From NCBI RefSeq assembly GCF_001512285.1, contig NZ_LNUV01000004.1, positions 124,001 to 188,000 on the forward strand: a DNA stretch of 64,000 nucleotides. The letters run 5' to 3'. Each line of letters starts with the position of its first letter. Position 1 is the first letter of the stretch. Below the pieces are notes generated by a model. That model did no database searches and had not been told where the DNA came from. It saw nothing but the letters and a program-made list of their open reading frames with translations. The position numbers were made by a program, and so were the translations under genes. Source of the stretch: Arthrobacter sp. EpRS71. GTDB taxonomy: Bacteria > Actinomycetota > Actinomycetes > Actinomycetales > Micrococcaceae. Positions 39,056-48,607 of this stretch are shown piece after piece.

Positions 39056-39188
39056 CGTCCGCGGATCCCTGAGGGCTGATCGGCGGGGCGCCGGGCGGTT
39101 CCATTTCGGATCGGTAAAGCGAGCTTCTATGCTTAGCTGGAGCCTTTGTAAGTTTGGGGGGCGAGTAGTCGTGAGGAAACCGGTATAG

Positions 39189-40514
39189 ATGAGTAGTGTT
39201 CTGACAATCCGCGGTGGCGTCCCGTTAACTGGACGAGTGACCGTTCGCGGTGCCAAGAACCTGGTGCCCAAGGCCATGGTGGCGGCGTTGCTGGGCAGCG
39301 AACCATCGGTGCTGAGGAATGTGCCGGAAATCAAGGACGTAGAGGTTGTCACCAGCCTGCTGCAGTTGCACGGGGTGACCGTGGTGAAGGATCCCGAATC
39401 GGGAGACCTCACTTTGGATCCCAAGGATGCGAAGACGGCCTCCAGTACGGCCATTGATGCCCACGCCGGTGATTCGCGGATTCCCATCCTGCTGTGCGGA
39501 CCGCTGATCCACGCGATCGGTGAGGCCTTTATTCCGGACCTGGGTGGCTGCAAGATCGGCGACAGGCCCATCGACTACCACCTGAACGTCCTGCGGCAGT
39601 TCGGCGCCGTGGTGGAGAAGCGCCCGGGCGGCATCCACATTTCTGCCCCGAACGGACTGCACGGAGCCAAAATCTCACTGCCGTACCCTTCAGTGGGCGC
39701 CACCGAGCAGGTGCTCCTGAGTGCAACGCGTGCCGAAGGCATCACCGAACTCATAGGTGCGGCCACTGAACCAGAAATCATCGACCTCATTGCCGTCCTG
39801 CAGAAAATGGGCGCCATCATCAGCGTTCAAACGGACCGGACCATCCGGATTGAAGGCGTCAAGGACTTGCGTGGCTACAACCACCGCGCCCTCCCGGACC
39901 GCAATGAATCCGCGTCCTGGGCCTCTGCTGCCTTGGTGACGCGAGGCGACATCTTCGTAGAGGGCGCTTCGCAGCGCGACATGATGACGTTCCTGAACAC
40001 CTACCGCAAAGTGGGCGGTGGCATGGACATCGGTGACGACGGCATCCGCTTCTATCACCAGGGTGGCAAGCTCTCCCCGCTGGTCCTGGAGACGGACGTC
40101 CACCCCGGATTCATGACGGACTGGCAGCAGCCATTGGTGGTTGCGCTCACGCAGGCCGAGGGCGTTTCCATCGTGCACGAGACCGTGTACGAAAACCGCT
40201 TTGGATTCACGGAGGCCCTTGCGCGCATGGGGGCGAACATCCAGGTGCACCGCGAATGCCTGGGCAGCGTTCCTTGCCGGTTCGGGCAGCGGAACTTCCT
40301 GCACTCGGCAGTGATTTCCGGTCCCACTCCGCTCCGGGGCACGGACATCGACATCCCCGATCTCAGGGGCGGCTTCAGCCACCTCATCGCTGCGCTGGCT
40401 GCCACGGGCACTTCACGGGTTACGGGCATCGACATCATCAATCGCGGTTACGAGCGCTTCACCGAGAAGCTGGCCGGCCTGGGCGCCGATTTCGATATCA
40501 CCACCACCAAGTAG
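39189..40514 (+). CDS. murA: UDP-N-acetylglucosamine 1-carboxyvinyltransferase
   Basis: Transfers enolpyruvate from PEP to UDP-GlcNAc, the first committed step of peptidoglycan synthesis. 441 residues. The catalytic loop GGCKIGDRPIDYH keeps the PEP-binding cysteine (Cys121), unlike mycobacterial MurA where it is Asp, so fosfomycin sensitivity of the enzyme itself is expected. RGAKNLVPKAMVAALL carries the conserved Lys-Asn, and the C-terminal LRGGFSHLIAALAATGTSRVTG is typical. GAGGAAA lies about 12 nt upstream of ATG 39189. It leads a compact group murA-plsC-gpsA-ddl, with gaps of 11, -4 and -1 nt, joining wall and phospholipid synthesis. Confidence 0.95.
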   Translation: MSSVLTIRGGVPLTGRVTVRGAKNLVPKAMVAALLGSEPSVLRNVPEIKDVEVVTSLLQLHGVTVVKDPESGDLTLDPKDAKTASSTAIDAHAGDSRIPILLCGPLIHAIGEAFIPDLGGCKIGDRPIDYHLNVLRQFGAVVEKRPGGIHISAPNGLHGAKISLPYPSVGATEQVLLSATRAEGITELIGAATEPEIIDLIAVLQKMGAIISVQTDRTIRIEGVKDLRGYNHRALPDRNESASWASAALVTRGDIFVEGASQRDMMTFLNTYRKVGGGMDIGDDGIRFYHQGGKLSPLVLETDVHPGFMTDWQQPLVVALTQAEGVSIVHETVYENRFGFTEALARMGANIQVHRECLGSVPCRFGQRNFLHSAVISGPTPLRGTDIDIPDLRGGFSHLIAALAATGTSRVTGIDIINRGYERFTEKLAGLGADFDITTTK

Positions 40515-40525
40515 CGGGGGCTCCT

Positions 40526-41299
40526 TTGAAGGAATCGGCTAAGAGCCGTGCAACATTCATGCTGCTGGCCGGTCTCGCCCGTCCGCTGATGAACCTCCTG
40601 ATGGCCAAGAAGTGGGAAGGGACGGAGAACCTTCCCCCCGGCGGCTTCATCGCAGTACCCAACCACTGCACCGAGATCGACCCCATCGTGATCGGGCACA
40701 TGGTCTACAACCAGAAGCGGCCCCCGCACTTCCTCGCGAAGACGGGCCTCTTCAAGGTTCCGGTGCTGGGGTCCCTGCTGAGAGCGACACGGCAGATTCC
40801 GGTTGAACGCTCGACGGCGGGAGCGAACCGTTCCCTGCATGTAGCCAAGGAAGTGGTGGATGCCGGAGGGGCCATCATCATTTACCCCGAGGGAACCCTT
40901 ACCCGCGACCCCGAGCTGTGGCCTATGAAGGGCCACACCGGCGCGGCCAGGCTTGCTTTGCAGACTGGAGCGCCAGTAGTACCTATGGCGCACTGGGGTG
41001 CGCAGGAGGTGTTCCCGCGGTATGCCAAGCGTTTCCATATCTTCCCGCGTAAAACCGTCCGCGTGCTTATTGGCAAGCCTGTAGATCTCAGTGCATTCAG
41101 GGACCGGCCGATGGACCGTGCAACACTGACCGCTGCCACTGACGTCATCATGGACGCCATCACGGAACTTCTTGAAACCCTTCGCGGCGAAGCTGCTCCT
41201 GCTGAGCGGTGGGATCCGGCTGTCCACAAACAGTCCCGGCATGGCCGTTTCACTGAGGGTGGATCACCTGATGCCCAAGAAGGGGATGGCGGCAAATGA
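40526..41299 (+). CDS. plsC: 1-acylglycerol-3-phosphate acyltransferase (PlsC family)
   Basis: 257-residue acyltransferase making phosphatidic acid from lysophosphatidic acid. The HX4D catalytic motif is NHCTEID (near residue 47) and the glycerol-phosphate motif is YPEGTLTRD. RATRQIPVERS and LALQTGAPVVPMAHWG complete the family blocks. The start is uncertain: TTG 40526 with GGGGG upstream, or ATG 40559. The N-terminal segment MLLAGLARPLMNLLM can sit on the membrane. The C-terminal 30 residues are polar and variable. It overlaps gpsA by 4 nt, coupling acyl-glycerol and glycerol-3-phosphate synthesis. Confidence 0.9.
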   Translation: MKESAKSRATFMLLAGLARPLMNLLMAKKWEGTENLPPGGFIAVPNHCTEIDPIVIGHMVYNQKRPPHFLAKTGLFKVPVLGSLLRATRQIPVERSTAGANRSLHVAKEVVDAGGAIIIYPEGTLTRDPELWPMKGHTGAARLALQTGAPVVPMAHWGAQEVFPRYAKRFHIFPRKTVRVLIGKPVDLSAFRDRPMDRATLTAATDVIMDAITELLETLRGEAAPAERWDPAVHKQSRHGRFTEGGSPDAQEGDGGK

Positions 41300-42348
41300 G
41301 AACAGAGCACGTCACCGTCAATGCGCCGGACATCGTGGCAGTTTTGGGTGCGGGATCCTGGGGAACCACCTTTGCCAAGGTCCTGGCGGACGCGGCTGCG
41401 GCCACCGGATGTGAGCGCAGCATCCGTATCTGGGGCCGCCGGGCCGAAGTGGTGGAGCAGATCAACTCTTCGCACCGCAACGAGCAATACCTTAAGGACA
41501 TCGAACTCCCGGCGTCGGTCACGGCCTCCACGGATGTGGAGGAGGTGCTCAAGGATGCCACGCTGGTGGTCCTTGCCGTGCCCGCCCAGTCCCTGCGTCC
41601 GCAACTGGGGGAGTGGAAGCCGTTTCTAGCCCCCGACGCCGTGGTTGTCTCCTTGATGAAGGGCCTGGAACTGGGCACGGACGCCCGGATGAGCGAAGTG
41701 ATCGCCCAGGAGTTGGGTCTTCCCGCGTCCCGCGTAGCAGTGGTTTCGGGCCCCAACCTGGCGATGGAGATTGCCAGGGAGCAACCAACGGCGTCCGTTG
41801 TCGCCTGCAGCGACGCCGACGCCGCCGCCGCCATAGCGCTGTGCTGCACGGCGCCGTACTTCCGGCCCTACACCAGCACTGATGTTGTGGGCGTGGAAAT
41901 CGGCGGGATCGTCAAGAACGTGATTGCCCTTGCCGTGGGCATTTGCGAAGGCCGCCAGATGGGCGACAACACCAAGGCTTCGGTGATCACACGCGGACTC
42001 GCGGAGACCTCCCGGCTTGCGTTGGCCCTTGGCGGAGAAGCTCACACCATGGCCGGCCTGGCCGGTCTCGGGGATCTCGTGGCCACGTGCTCCTCAGCTC
42101 TCTCACGCAACCACACCGCCGGCAGGCTGCTTGGCGAAGGCCTTAGCCTTGAGCAAGTTGCCGAACACATGACACAGACAGCTGAGGGCATCAAATCCGG
42201 CCCGGCTGTTCATGAGCTCGCCGGCAAGCTAAAAGTTGAAATGCCCATCACGGCCGCCGTTGTGGCAGTGCTTGAAGGCAGAATGTCCGTTGATGACCTG
42301 GGGCCGCGACTGCTGGCCCGGGCACTGAAGTCCGAAGGCGACTACTGA
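41296..42348 (+). CDS. gpsA: Glycerol-3-phosphate dehydrogenase [NAD(P)+]
   Basis: Reduces dihydroxyacetone phosphate to sn-glycerol 3-phosphate for phospholipid synthesis. 350 residues. Rossmann motif VLGAGSWGTTFAKVL, the KGLE and SGPNLAMEIA motifs, and the catalytic Lys in GVEIGGIVKNVIALAVGICEG are all visible, as is GDLVATCSSALSRNHTAG. The ATG shares 4 nt with the plsC stop; the stop shares 1 nt with the ddl start, so the genes form one operon. Confidence 0.97.
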   Translation: MRTEHVTVNAPDIVAVLGAGSWGTTFAKVLADAAAATGCERSIRIWGRRAEVVEQINSSHRNEQYLKDIELPASVTASTDVEEVLKDATLVVLAVPAQSLRPQLGEWKPFLAPDAVVVSLMKGLELGTDARMSEVIAQELGLPASRVAVVSGPNLAMEIAREQPTASVVACSDADAAAAIALCCTAPYFRPYTSTDVVGVEIGGIVKNVIALAVGICEGRQMGDNTKASVITRGLAETSRLALALGGEAHTMAGLAGLGDLVATCSSALSRNHTAGRLLGEGLSLEQVAEHMTQTAEGIKSGPAVHELAGKLKVEMPITAAVVAVLEGRMSVDDLGPRLLARALKSEGDY

Positions 42349-43484
42349 TGGTGACTGACCACTCCACCCCTGTTACGGGCCGTCCCCGTGTAGCGATTCT
42401 CTTTGGCGGGCGCTCCAGCGAACACGCCGTCAGCTGCGTCACCGCCGCTGGTGTCATGGGCGCGATCGACAAGAACAAGTACGAGGTCATACCGATCGGC
42501 ATCGCCAAGTCGGGGCAGTGGGTTCTCGCTTCCGGCGACACCAGCGCCTGGTCCTTGAGTTCGGCAGCGCTTCCCGAGGTGGCGCCGTCGGGTAAGACCG
42601 TCACCTTGGCCGAGGTTGGCGGTGAGCATCAGCTCATCGTGACCGAACCCAATGCCGTGCCCTTGGAACTGGGTGCTGTGGACGTCGTCTTTCCCTTGCT
42701 GCACGGGCCATGGGGCGAGGACGGTACCGTCCAAGGTCTCCTTGAACTCTCGGACACCCGCTATGTAGGAGCCGGAGTGCTGGCCTCGGCCGTGGGAATG
42801 GACAAACACTTCATGAAAGTGGTGTTTGAATCCGCGGGACTGAGCGTAGGGCCCTACGTGGCTGTCACGGACCGCGAGTGGACCACTGACGCCGAATCCG
42901 TTCGAAAGCGGGTGGATAAGCTGGGGTTCCCCGTGTTCGTCAAGCCTGCCCGTGCAGGCTCGTCCATGGGTATTTCCAAGGTGGACTCGATCGAAGGGCT
43001 GGACGCGGCCATCGAAGAGGCCCGCCGTCACGACTTGAAGCTGGTCATCGAAGCCGGCATAGTGGGCCGCGAGATCGAGTGTGCGGTCCTTCAAGGACGT
43101 GGCACAGATGCTCCCCGTACGTCCATGCCGGGTGAGATTGCCGTGGCAGAAGGAGAGCATCAGTTCTACGACTTCGCCGCCAAGTATGTTGAGGACGGGG
43201 CCGCAGCCCTGAGCTGCCCGGCCGATATGCCGGACGAGGCAATCTCGCGGGTACGCGAACTCGCGGCCGTCGCTTTCGACGCCGTCGGAGCAGAAGGCCT
43301 CAGCCGTGTGGACTTCTTCTACACCCCGGCAGGTGAGTTGATCATCAACGAGATCAATACGATGCCTGGCTTCACGCCCAAGAGCATGTATCCGCAGATG
43401 TGGGCGGCATCCGGCTTGGCCTACGGGGACCTGATCGATGAATTGATCCATCTGGCGCTGACCCGCAAGACGGGACTGCGCTAA
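42348..43484 (+). CDS. ddl: D-alanine--D-alanine ligase
   Basis: ATP-grasp ligase making D-Ala-D-Ala for peptidoglycan precursors. 378 residues. ILFGGRSSEHAVSCVTAAGV carries the conserved Glu of the first substrate site. PLLHGPWGEDGTVQGLLEL, VKPARAGSSMGISKV and the metal-binding end of the fold (RVDFFYTPAGELIINEINTMPGFTPKSMYP) are all typical. The active-site loop YDFAAKYVEDGAA contains the KY pair, consistent with D-Ala-D-Ala rather than D-Ala-D-Lac specificity. ATG 42348 overlaps the gpsA stop by one base. Confidence 0.97.
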   Translation: MVTDHSTPVTGRPRVAILFGGRSSEHAVSCVTAAGVMGAIDKNKYEVIPIGIAKSGQWVLASGDTSAWSLSSAALPEVAPSGKTVTLAEVGGEHQLIVTEPNAVPLELGAVDVVFPLLHGPWGEDGTVQGLLELSDTRYVGAGVLASAVGMDKHFMKVVFESAGLSVGPYVAVTDREWTTDAESVRKRVDKLGFPVFVKPARAGSSMGISKVDSIEGLDAAIEEARRHDLKLVIEAGIVGREIECAVLQGRGTDAPRTSMPGEIAVAEGEHQFYDFAAKYVEDGAAALSCPADMPDEAISRVRELAAVAFDAVGAEGLSRVDFFYTPAGELIINEINTMPGFTPKSMYPQMWAASGLAYGDLIDELIHLALTRKTGLR

Positions 43485-43499
43485 CCCCGCCGGAGGTTC

Positions 43500-44009
43500 C
43501 TACTGCGCTGACGGCAGGTTCTGAAGGTCTTCCTGGCCGACGCACTTTCCGGTTGCCTTGATCTTGCCAACCGCGGCTGCCAGCTCGGTCAGAACGGTAG
43601 CCGAGCTGATGTTCGCTGCCTCCAGTTTGACCGGATCGATCAGGATTTCCGTGGCTGGTTCCCGACCGAAGGTGGTCAGGGTGTAGACGGGATCGCCTTC
43701 CTTGATGACCCAGTCGATGTCATTGACGCTGACGCAACGGTCTGTGGTGGGGCCGGGAACGTTCACGCCGCAGCGGAGGATGACCTGGGACGGATCTCCC
43801 CAGGCGGCTGTCGCCTGGCTGTTGGTCTTGCGAAGGGCAGCATCACCGATCTGATCGGGCAGGGCCACCATCATTGGTGCGCAGGCGGGATTGGCGGCGT
43901 CTCCGGCGGCCGTGACGTCCACGGCGGGGGCGCAGGCCGACAAAGCGGTGGCGGAAGCGGAGGCCAGGGCGATGGCCAGAGCAGTCCGGCGGAGGGTCTT
44001 TCGGTGCAT
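43500..44009 (-). CDS. DUF3515 lipoprotein
   Basis: 169 residues with a lipoprotein signal (lipobox LSAC, Cys26). The mature part has four further cysteines (CAPM, LRCGV, DRCVSV, GKCVG), which may form disulfides, and the DUF3515 core (WGDPSQVILRCGVNVPGPTTDRCVSVNDIDWVI). The family is actinobacterial and lies next to ddl/thiL in many genomes, including Mycobacterium. Its function is not established. Convergent with ddl and divergent from thiL. The -10 TAGGGT is 6 nt before ATG 44009. Confidence 0.88.
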   Translation of the reverse strand: MHRKTLRRTALAIALASASATALSACAPAVDVTAAGDAANPACAPMMVALPDQIGDAALRKTNSQATAAWGDPSQVILRCGVNVPGPTTDRCVSVNDIDWVIKEGDPVYTLTTFGREPATEILIDPVKLEAANISSATVLTELAAAVGKIKATGKCVGQEDLQNLPSAQ

Positions 44010-44015
44010 CCATCC

Positions 44016-44021
44016 ACCCTA
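44016..44021 (-). promoter_or_regulatory. -10 box (TAGGGT) of the leaderless DUF3515 gene
   Basis: On the minus strand TAGGGT is followed by GGATGG and ATG 44009. GGATGG could also be read as a weak ribosome-binding site if transcription starts further upstream. Confidence 0.5.
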
Positions 44022-44192
44022 TCCCGCGGGCGCTGGCTGAAAGATTCGCGTTGCCCGGGTCACAATCCTGATGGAACGTGGTGGGGGACTGCCACAGTAT
44101 TCTGTCGGTGGGTCGCGATAGCGTATGGAGGTACCTGCAGACGAGCCGGGTGCAGTGCGTGGGATGCGTCGGCCACTAAAGAACCGAGCGTC

Positions 44193-45230
44193 GTGCCAAG
44201 AGAAGAATTGAGTGCAGTGCCAGTAGAACAGTTGACCGTCCAAGACCTTTCGGAGTCCGCCCTCCTCGCCAGGATTTTCCCGCGACTGCACCATAGCCCC
44301 GGCGTTTTGTTGGGACCCGGAGACGACGCTGCCCTGATTGCAGCACCGGACGGCCGGACCCTCATCTCCATCGACACTCAGACGCAGGATCAAGACTTCA
44401 GGCTTGAGTGGCCCAACGGCTACAAGACCACCGGATACGACGTCGGTTGGAAGGCCGCGGCGCAAAACCTGAGCGACATCAACGCCATGGGCGGCAGCGC
44501 CACGAGTCTCGTGGTGAGCCTCACCATGCCACCGACCACGCCCGTCGAATGGGTGGAAGCCTTTGCCGATGGCCTCACTGCGGCGATCGTTGGCCTGGGT
44601 GCCCCGGACTGCTCCGTGGCCGGCGGAGACCTCGGCCGGGGCAGCGAGCTGGCGGTGACTGTCGCCGTCGTCGGTACTCTTTCCGGTGTGGCGCCGGTCC
44701 TGAGGTCCGGAGCCAACCCGGGGGACATCGTGGCGGTTTCGGGAACATTGGGGAGGGCCGCTGCCGGCTGGGCGCTGCTGGAAAGCGGGATTACCTTGGA
44801 CAGCCTGTCGAGCGAACTGCGGACCTTGGTGGACACCCAGTGCAGGCCGCTGCCTCCGCTGGCCGCCGGCCCCCTGGCCGCGCGTGCGGGTGCCACCGCC
44901 ATGATGGATATTTCCGATGGCCTGATGCGCGATGGAAGCCGCTTGGCCGGCGCCAGCACTGTGGTTTTGGATTTCGATCCCGCTGCCTTGGAGAACTACG
45001 CAGTCCCGTTGGAACCTGCGGCTAAGTTGCTTGGCGAAGATGCCATGCGATGGGTGCTGGGCGGGGGAGAAGACCACAGTTTGCTTGCCACGTTCCCGGC
45101 AAGTATTCAGCTACCGCAGGGCTTCACTGCGATAGGCTCGGTGCAAGCCGTTGTCGAGCCGCCAGGCAGTGGCGTCCGGATTTCCGGGCAAACTGCTGAC
45201 ACTGTTGGATGGGATCACTTTGCAGACTAA
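44193..45230 (+). CDS. thiL: Thiamine-monophosphate kinase
   Basis: Phosphorylates thiamine monophosphate to thiamine diphosphate, the cofactor needed by IlvB among others. About 345 residues. PurM-like fold motifs: GPGDDAALIA, TTGYDVGWKAAAQNLSDINAMGG, SVAGGDLGRGSELAVTV and MDISDGLMRDGSRLA. The start is uncertain: GTG 44193, TTG 44208 or GTG 44217; the last fits family length well and has AGAGAAG upstream. The 183-bp gap to the divergent DUF3515 gene has a possible -10 TATTCT near 44098. Its end overlaps the DAK2 gene. Confidence 0.93.
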   Translation: MPREELSAVPVEQLTVQDLSESALLARIFPRLHHSPGVLLGPGDDAALIAAPDGRTLISIDTQTQDQDFRLEWPNGYKTTGYDVGWKAAAQNLSDINAMGGSATSLVVSLTMPPTTPVEWVEAFADGLTAAIVGLGAPDCSVAGGDLGRGSELAVTVAVVGTLSGVAPVLRSGANPGDIVAVSGTLGRAAAGWALLESGITLDSLSSELRTLVDTQCRPLPPLAAGPLAARAGATAMMDISDGLMRDGSRLAGASTVVLDFDPAALENYAVPLEPAAKLLGEDAMRWVLGGGEDHSLLATFPASIQLPQGFTAIGSVQAVVEPPGSGVRISGQTADTVGWDHFAD

Positions 45231-46329
45231 GATCGCCGCGAATGCGCACGCCATGAAACGTTGGCTCGGCAAGGCGGAGGTGGTCCTCGGTAACCACAGC
45301 GACCGCCTCAATGCGATCAACATTTTTCCTGTCGCCGACGGCGATACCGGAACCAACCTCTATCTCACTGTCCGGGCCGCAGTGGCTGCCTTAGGCGGCA
45401 CTGCGATTGACGCAACGGAGACCGGCAACGACGTCGGGGCGTTGCTGTCCCGGGCCGGGCAGGCGGCCATGGAACAAGCACGGGGCAACTCGGGCACGCT
45501 CTTTGCCGTTTTCCTGTGCGCCGCTGCAGAGCCCTTGGTTGGCAAATCCCGCCTCAGCGCCCCGCTGCTTGCCACAGCCTTGAACAGGGCACAGATCCGG
45601 GCGTGGTCTGCCTTGAGCGAACCCGTGGCCGGCACTATGCTCTCGGTCCTGGAAGCCGCCGCTCATGCTGCCCAGGAAGTGGACGCGAACCAGAGTGGCG
45701 ACGACAGCAACCATGCGTTGGGACTGTCCCTCGACGCCGTAGTGGATGCCGCGTACCAAGCGGTTGTCCGGACCGAGGACGAGCTCGCACAGCTTCATGA
45801 GGCACGCGTTGTGGACGCCGGGGGCGTAGGTATGCTGCTGGTGCTCGATTGCCTCCGTTCCGCCGTTCTGGGTGAGGAACTCCAGGATGAACTACTCGAC
45901 GGCCTCCACGGTTACAAGCTGCAGGATCCCCACATCCATGAGCACATGCCCGCCGACGACGGTGTGGAAGTCATGTGCACCATCAATCTTTCGCCCCTGA
46001 ATGCGGCCATTCTCCGGCAACGCCTGGACGAGATGGGCGAATCCGTGATCATGAGCCAGGTTGGCGGTGCGCAGGGCAACGATGATGACGACGACGAATC
46101 CGGCGTGGAAATGAGCTACAGGTGGCGCGTTCACGTGCATGTTCCTGATCCTGAGCCGGCTGTCGCACTCATTCGTTCCTTGGGAGAGCCCACGGACATC
46201 GCAGTAAGCCAGTTGGCGATTCCCCGTGACAACGGGCACGAGCCGGCCACCCAGGAATCCTCCGGCAGCGAGTCCGCCAGCATCAACGAAGCCTTCAACG
46301 TTCCAGGCCAGTCACGGCATGAATTCTGA
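45220..46329 (+). CDS. DAK2 (DhaL/FakA-like) phosphatase or kinase domain protein
   Basis: 369 residues. The N-terminal DhaL-type ATP-binding domain has the metal motif NIFPVADGDTGTNLYLT and QARGNSGTLFAVFLCAAAEPL-like loop (EQARGNSGT). The second half (DGVEVMCTINLSPLNAAILRQRLDEMGESVIMSQVGG) resembles the middle domain of fatty acid kinase FakA, but the protein is much shorter than FakA (about 550 residues) and lacks the last domain. It may phosphorylate fatty acids or another small molecule with a partner protein not in this window. TTG 45220 overlaps the thiL end and gives the full first helix; ATG 45253 is an alternative. It overlaps recG by 11 nt. Confidence 0.82.
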   Translation: MQTKIAANAHAMKRWLGKAEVVLGNHSDRLNAINIFPVADGDTGTNLYLTVRAAVAALGGTAIDATETGNDVGALLSRAGQAAMEQARGNSGTLFAVFLCAAAEPLVGKSRLSAPLLATALNRAQIRAWSALSEPVAGTMLSVLEAAAHAAQEVDANQSGDDSNHALGLSLDAVVDAAYQAVVRTEDELAQLHEARVVDAGGVGMLLVLDCLRSAVLGEELQDELLDGLHGYKLQDPHIHEHMPADDGVEVMCTINLSPLNAAILRQRLDEMGESVIMSQVGGAQGNDDDDDESGVEMSYRWRVHVHVPDPEPAVALIRSLGEPTDIAVSQLAIPRDNGHEPATQESSGSESASINEAFNVPGQSRHEF

Positions 46330-48574
46330 GCTGGAACTGCCCCTCGAACGCAGGATCGGCAAGCGCTCCGCGGCTGTCATCGAAAAGCACTTGGGCCTCA
46401 AAACCACCGGATCCTTGCTGAACTACTTCCCTCGCAGGTACTTGAGCCGGGGGGAACTGACGCCCATCAGTAACCTTCCGCTGGATGAGGAAGTCACACT
46501 GATTGCCCGGGTGCTGTCCAACAGCACGCGCCAGATGCGGGCACGGCGCGGTTCCATCACGGATGTGGTGGTCACTGACGAAGCCGGAGGCAGCGGCGTC
46601 CCGGGGACGTTGAAGGTCAGCTTCTTCAACGGGTTCCGGGCGAAGGCAGAACTACTGGCAGGTCGGCGCGCCATGTTCTCGGGGAAGGTGTCCCGTTACG
46701 GTGGGTCCCTTGGCTTGACCAACCCGGACTTCCTTCTCTTGGACGAGGACCCTGAAGCCGAGGGGTCCGTGGATCCCGAAAAGCTCGCCGCCATGCCCAT
46801 TCCTGTCTATCCTGCAACGGCTAAGCTGACCAGTTGGTCCATCCACAAGGTGATTACTGCCTTACTGCAGACCATGGACCTTGATTCCCTGCAGGATCCG
46901 CTTCCGGCAAGCATCGTCCGAAGGGACGGGCTGCTGAGCGTGGCTGAGTCCTACCATTTGATCCATTCGCCCGAGACCGCCAAGGATTGGCAACGCGCCC
47001 AGGAGCGCTTCCGGTATCAGGAAGCCTTGGTTTTGCAAACGGCCCTGGCACGGCGTCGCGCCCAACTTGCAGCAGAGGAAGCCACTGCGCGTAGGCCGCG
47101 GGTGGATGGCTTGCTCGGCACCTTCGATCAAAACCTGCCGTTTACTCTTACTGCCGGCCAATCCGCCGTCGGAAAGACGCTGGCTGAAGAGCTCGGGCGC
47201 GACTCTCCCATGAACAGGCTGTTGCAGGGAGAAGTTGGCTCGGGCAAGACCATTGTGGCCCTGCGTGCCATGTTGCAGGTGGTGGACGCAGGCGGCCAGG
47301 CCGCACTCCTGGCACCCACGGAGGTCCTTGCGGCCCAGCACTTCCACTCCATCCGGAAGACGCTCGGAGCGTTGGCCCGTGACCACATCTTTGGCGGCGT
47401 GGGAATGCTGGGCGGCGACTCGGCCCAGGAAGCCGTGCAGGTGACACTCCTGACGGGTTCCATGCCCACGGCTACCCGCAAGCAGGCAATGCTGGATGCT
47501 GCCTCCGGAAATGCCGGCATTGTTATTGGCACCCATGCCCTGCTGAGCGACAAAACCAGTTTCCAGGATCTCGGATTGATTGTGGTGGATGAGCAGCACC
47601 GTTTTGGCGTGGAGCAGCGCGATGCCCTCCGGGCCAAGGCGCAGCGGCCCCCACATTTGCTGGTCATGACGGCTACGCCTATTCCCCGCACGGTGGCGAT
47701 GACGGTGTTCGGTGATCTTGAGACGTCCATCCTTGACGAGCTTCCTGCGGGGCGCGCACCGATTTCGACGCACGTGGTGGGGCTCGCGGAAAATCCGGGA
47801 TGGGTGGACCGCATTTGGAAGCGTTCACGTGAAGAAGTGGACTCGGGTCATCAGGTCTATGTGGTGTGCCCCAAGATTGGCTCGGACGACGACGGCGATT
47901 TCAGCCCGGGCGAAGCGGAACCCAGCGACGCGGACCTTGCGGACGAAGGCCCGGCGCGGGAACTGGCATCGGTGACCGCCGTCGTCGACGCCCTCCTGCA
48001 GGAACCCGCACTGGCCGGCGTCCCCGTGGCACCGCTTCATGGGCGGCAGGATCCGCAGGTGAAGTCGGAGACCATGGCGTCGTTCGCCTCCAACAGCACC
48101 AAAGTGCTGGTGTCCACCACCGTCATTGAGGTGGGCGTGGACGTTCACAACGCCACGCTCATGGTGATCCTGGATGCCGATCGGTTTGGCATCTCGCAAC
48201 TCCACCAGTTGCGCGGCAGGGTAGGGCGTGGGGGATTGCCCGGCACTTGCCTTCTGGTGACTACCTTGGAACCGGGGCATCCGAGTCGTCGGCGGCTTGA
48301 AGCTGTTGCTTCAACAACCGACGGTTTTGAACTGTCCCAGGAAGACTTGAAGCTCCGCAGGGAAGGAGACATCCTGGGTGCTTCGCAATCCGGCGGACGC
48401 TCCACGTTGAAGTTGCTCCGTGTCCTTGACCACGAGGACATCATTGCCCGTGCACGTACTGACGCCCAGGGCCTGGTGTCGGAAGATGCTGCCTTGGACC
48501 ATCAGCCGGCTTTGGCCGCTGCGATTGATGAATATTTGAACCCTGAGAAGGAGGCGTTCCTTGAACGCGGTTAG
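46319..48574 (+). CDS. recG: ATP-dependent DNA helicase RecG
   Basis: Superfamily 2 helicase that reverses stalled replication forks. 751 residues. The N-terminal wedge/OB region covers about residues 1-230 (GSLLNYFPRRYLSRGELTPI). Helicase motifs: Walker A GEVGSGKTIVAL near residue 304, DEQH box VVDEQHRFGVEQR, TATPIPRT, and C-terminal VSTTVIEVGVDVHNATLMVILDADRFGISQLHQLRGRVGRGG, followed by the TRG-like LKLRREGDILGASQSG. An acidic insert SDDDGDFSPGEAEPSDADLADEGPA lies near residues 522-548. ATG 46319 overlaps the DAK2 gene. rsmD follows after 33 bp. Confidence 0.97.
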   Translation: MNSELELPLERRIGKRSAAVIEKHLGLKTTGSLLNYFPRRYLSRGELTPISNLPLDEEVTLIARVLSNSTRQMRARRGSITDVVVTDEAGGSGVPGTLKVSFFNGFRAKAELLAGRRAMFSGKVSRYGGSLGLTNPDFLLLDEDPEAEGSVDPEKLAAMPIPVYPATAKLTSWSIHKVITALLQTMDLDSLQDPLPASIVRRDGLLSVAESYHLIHSPETAKDWQRAQERFRYQEALVLQTALARRRAQLAAEEATARRPRVDGLLGTFDQNLPFTLTAGQSAVGKTLAEELGRDSPMNRLLQGEVGSGKTIVALRAMLQVVDAGGQAALLAPTEVLAAQHFHSIRKTLGALARDHIFGGVGMLGGDSAQEAVQVTLLTGSMPTATRKQAMLDAASGNAGIVIGTHALLSDKTSFQDLGLIVVDEQHRFGVEQRDALRAKAQRPPHLLVMTATPIPRTVAMTVFGDLETSILDELPAGRAPISTHVVGLAENPGWVDRIWKRSREEVDSGHQVYVVCPKIGSDDDGDFSPGEAEPSDADLADEGPARELASVTAVVDALLQEPALAGVPVAPLHGRQDPQVKSETMASFASNSTKVLVSTTVIEVGVDVHNATLMVILDADRFGISQLHQLRGRVGRGGLPGTCLLVTTLEPGHPSRRRLEAVASTTDGFELSQEDLKLRREGDILGASQSGGRSTLKLLRVLDHEDIIARARTDAQGLVSEDAALDHQPALAAAIDEYLNPEKEAFLERG

Positions 48575-48607
48575 AGATCCCCGGTTGCTCGCGCGTGGAG
48601 ATTCCCT

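Noticed and set aside
44114-44210. Short open frame starting ATG before thiL
   Set aside because: Its ATG directly abuts a TAGCGT, there is no ribosome-binding site, and it overlaps the thiL start in another frame.
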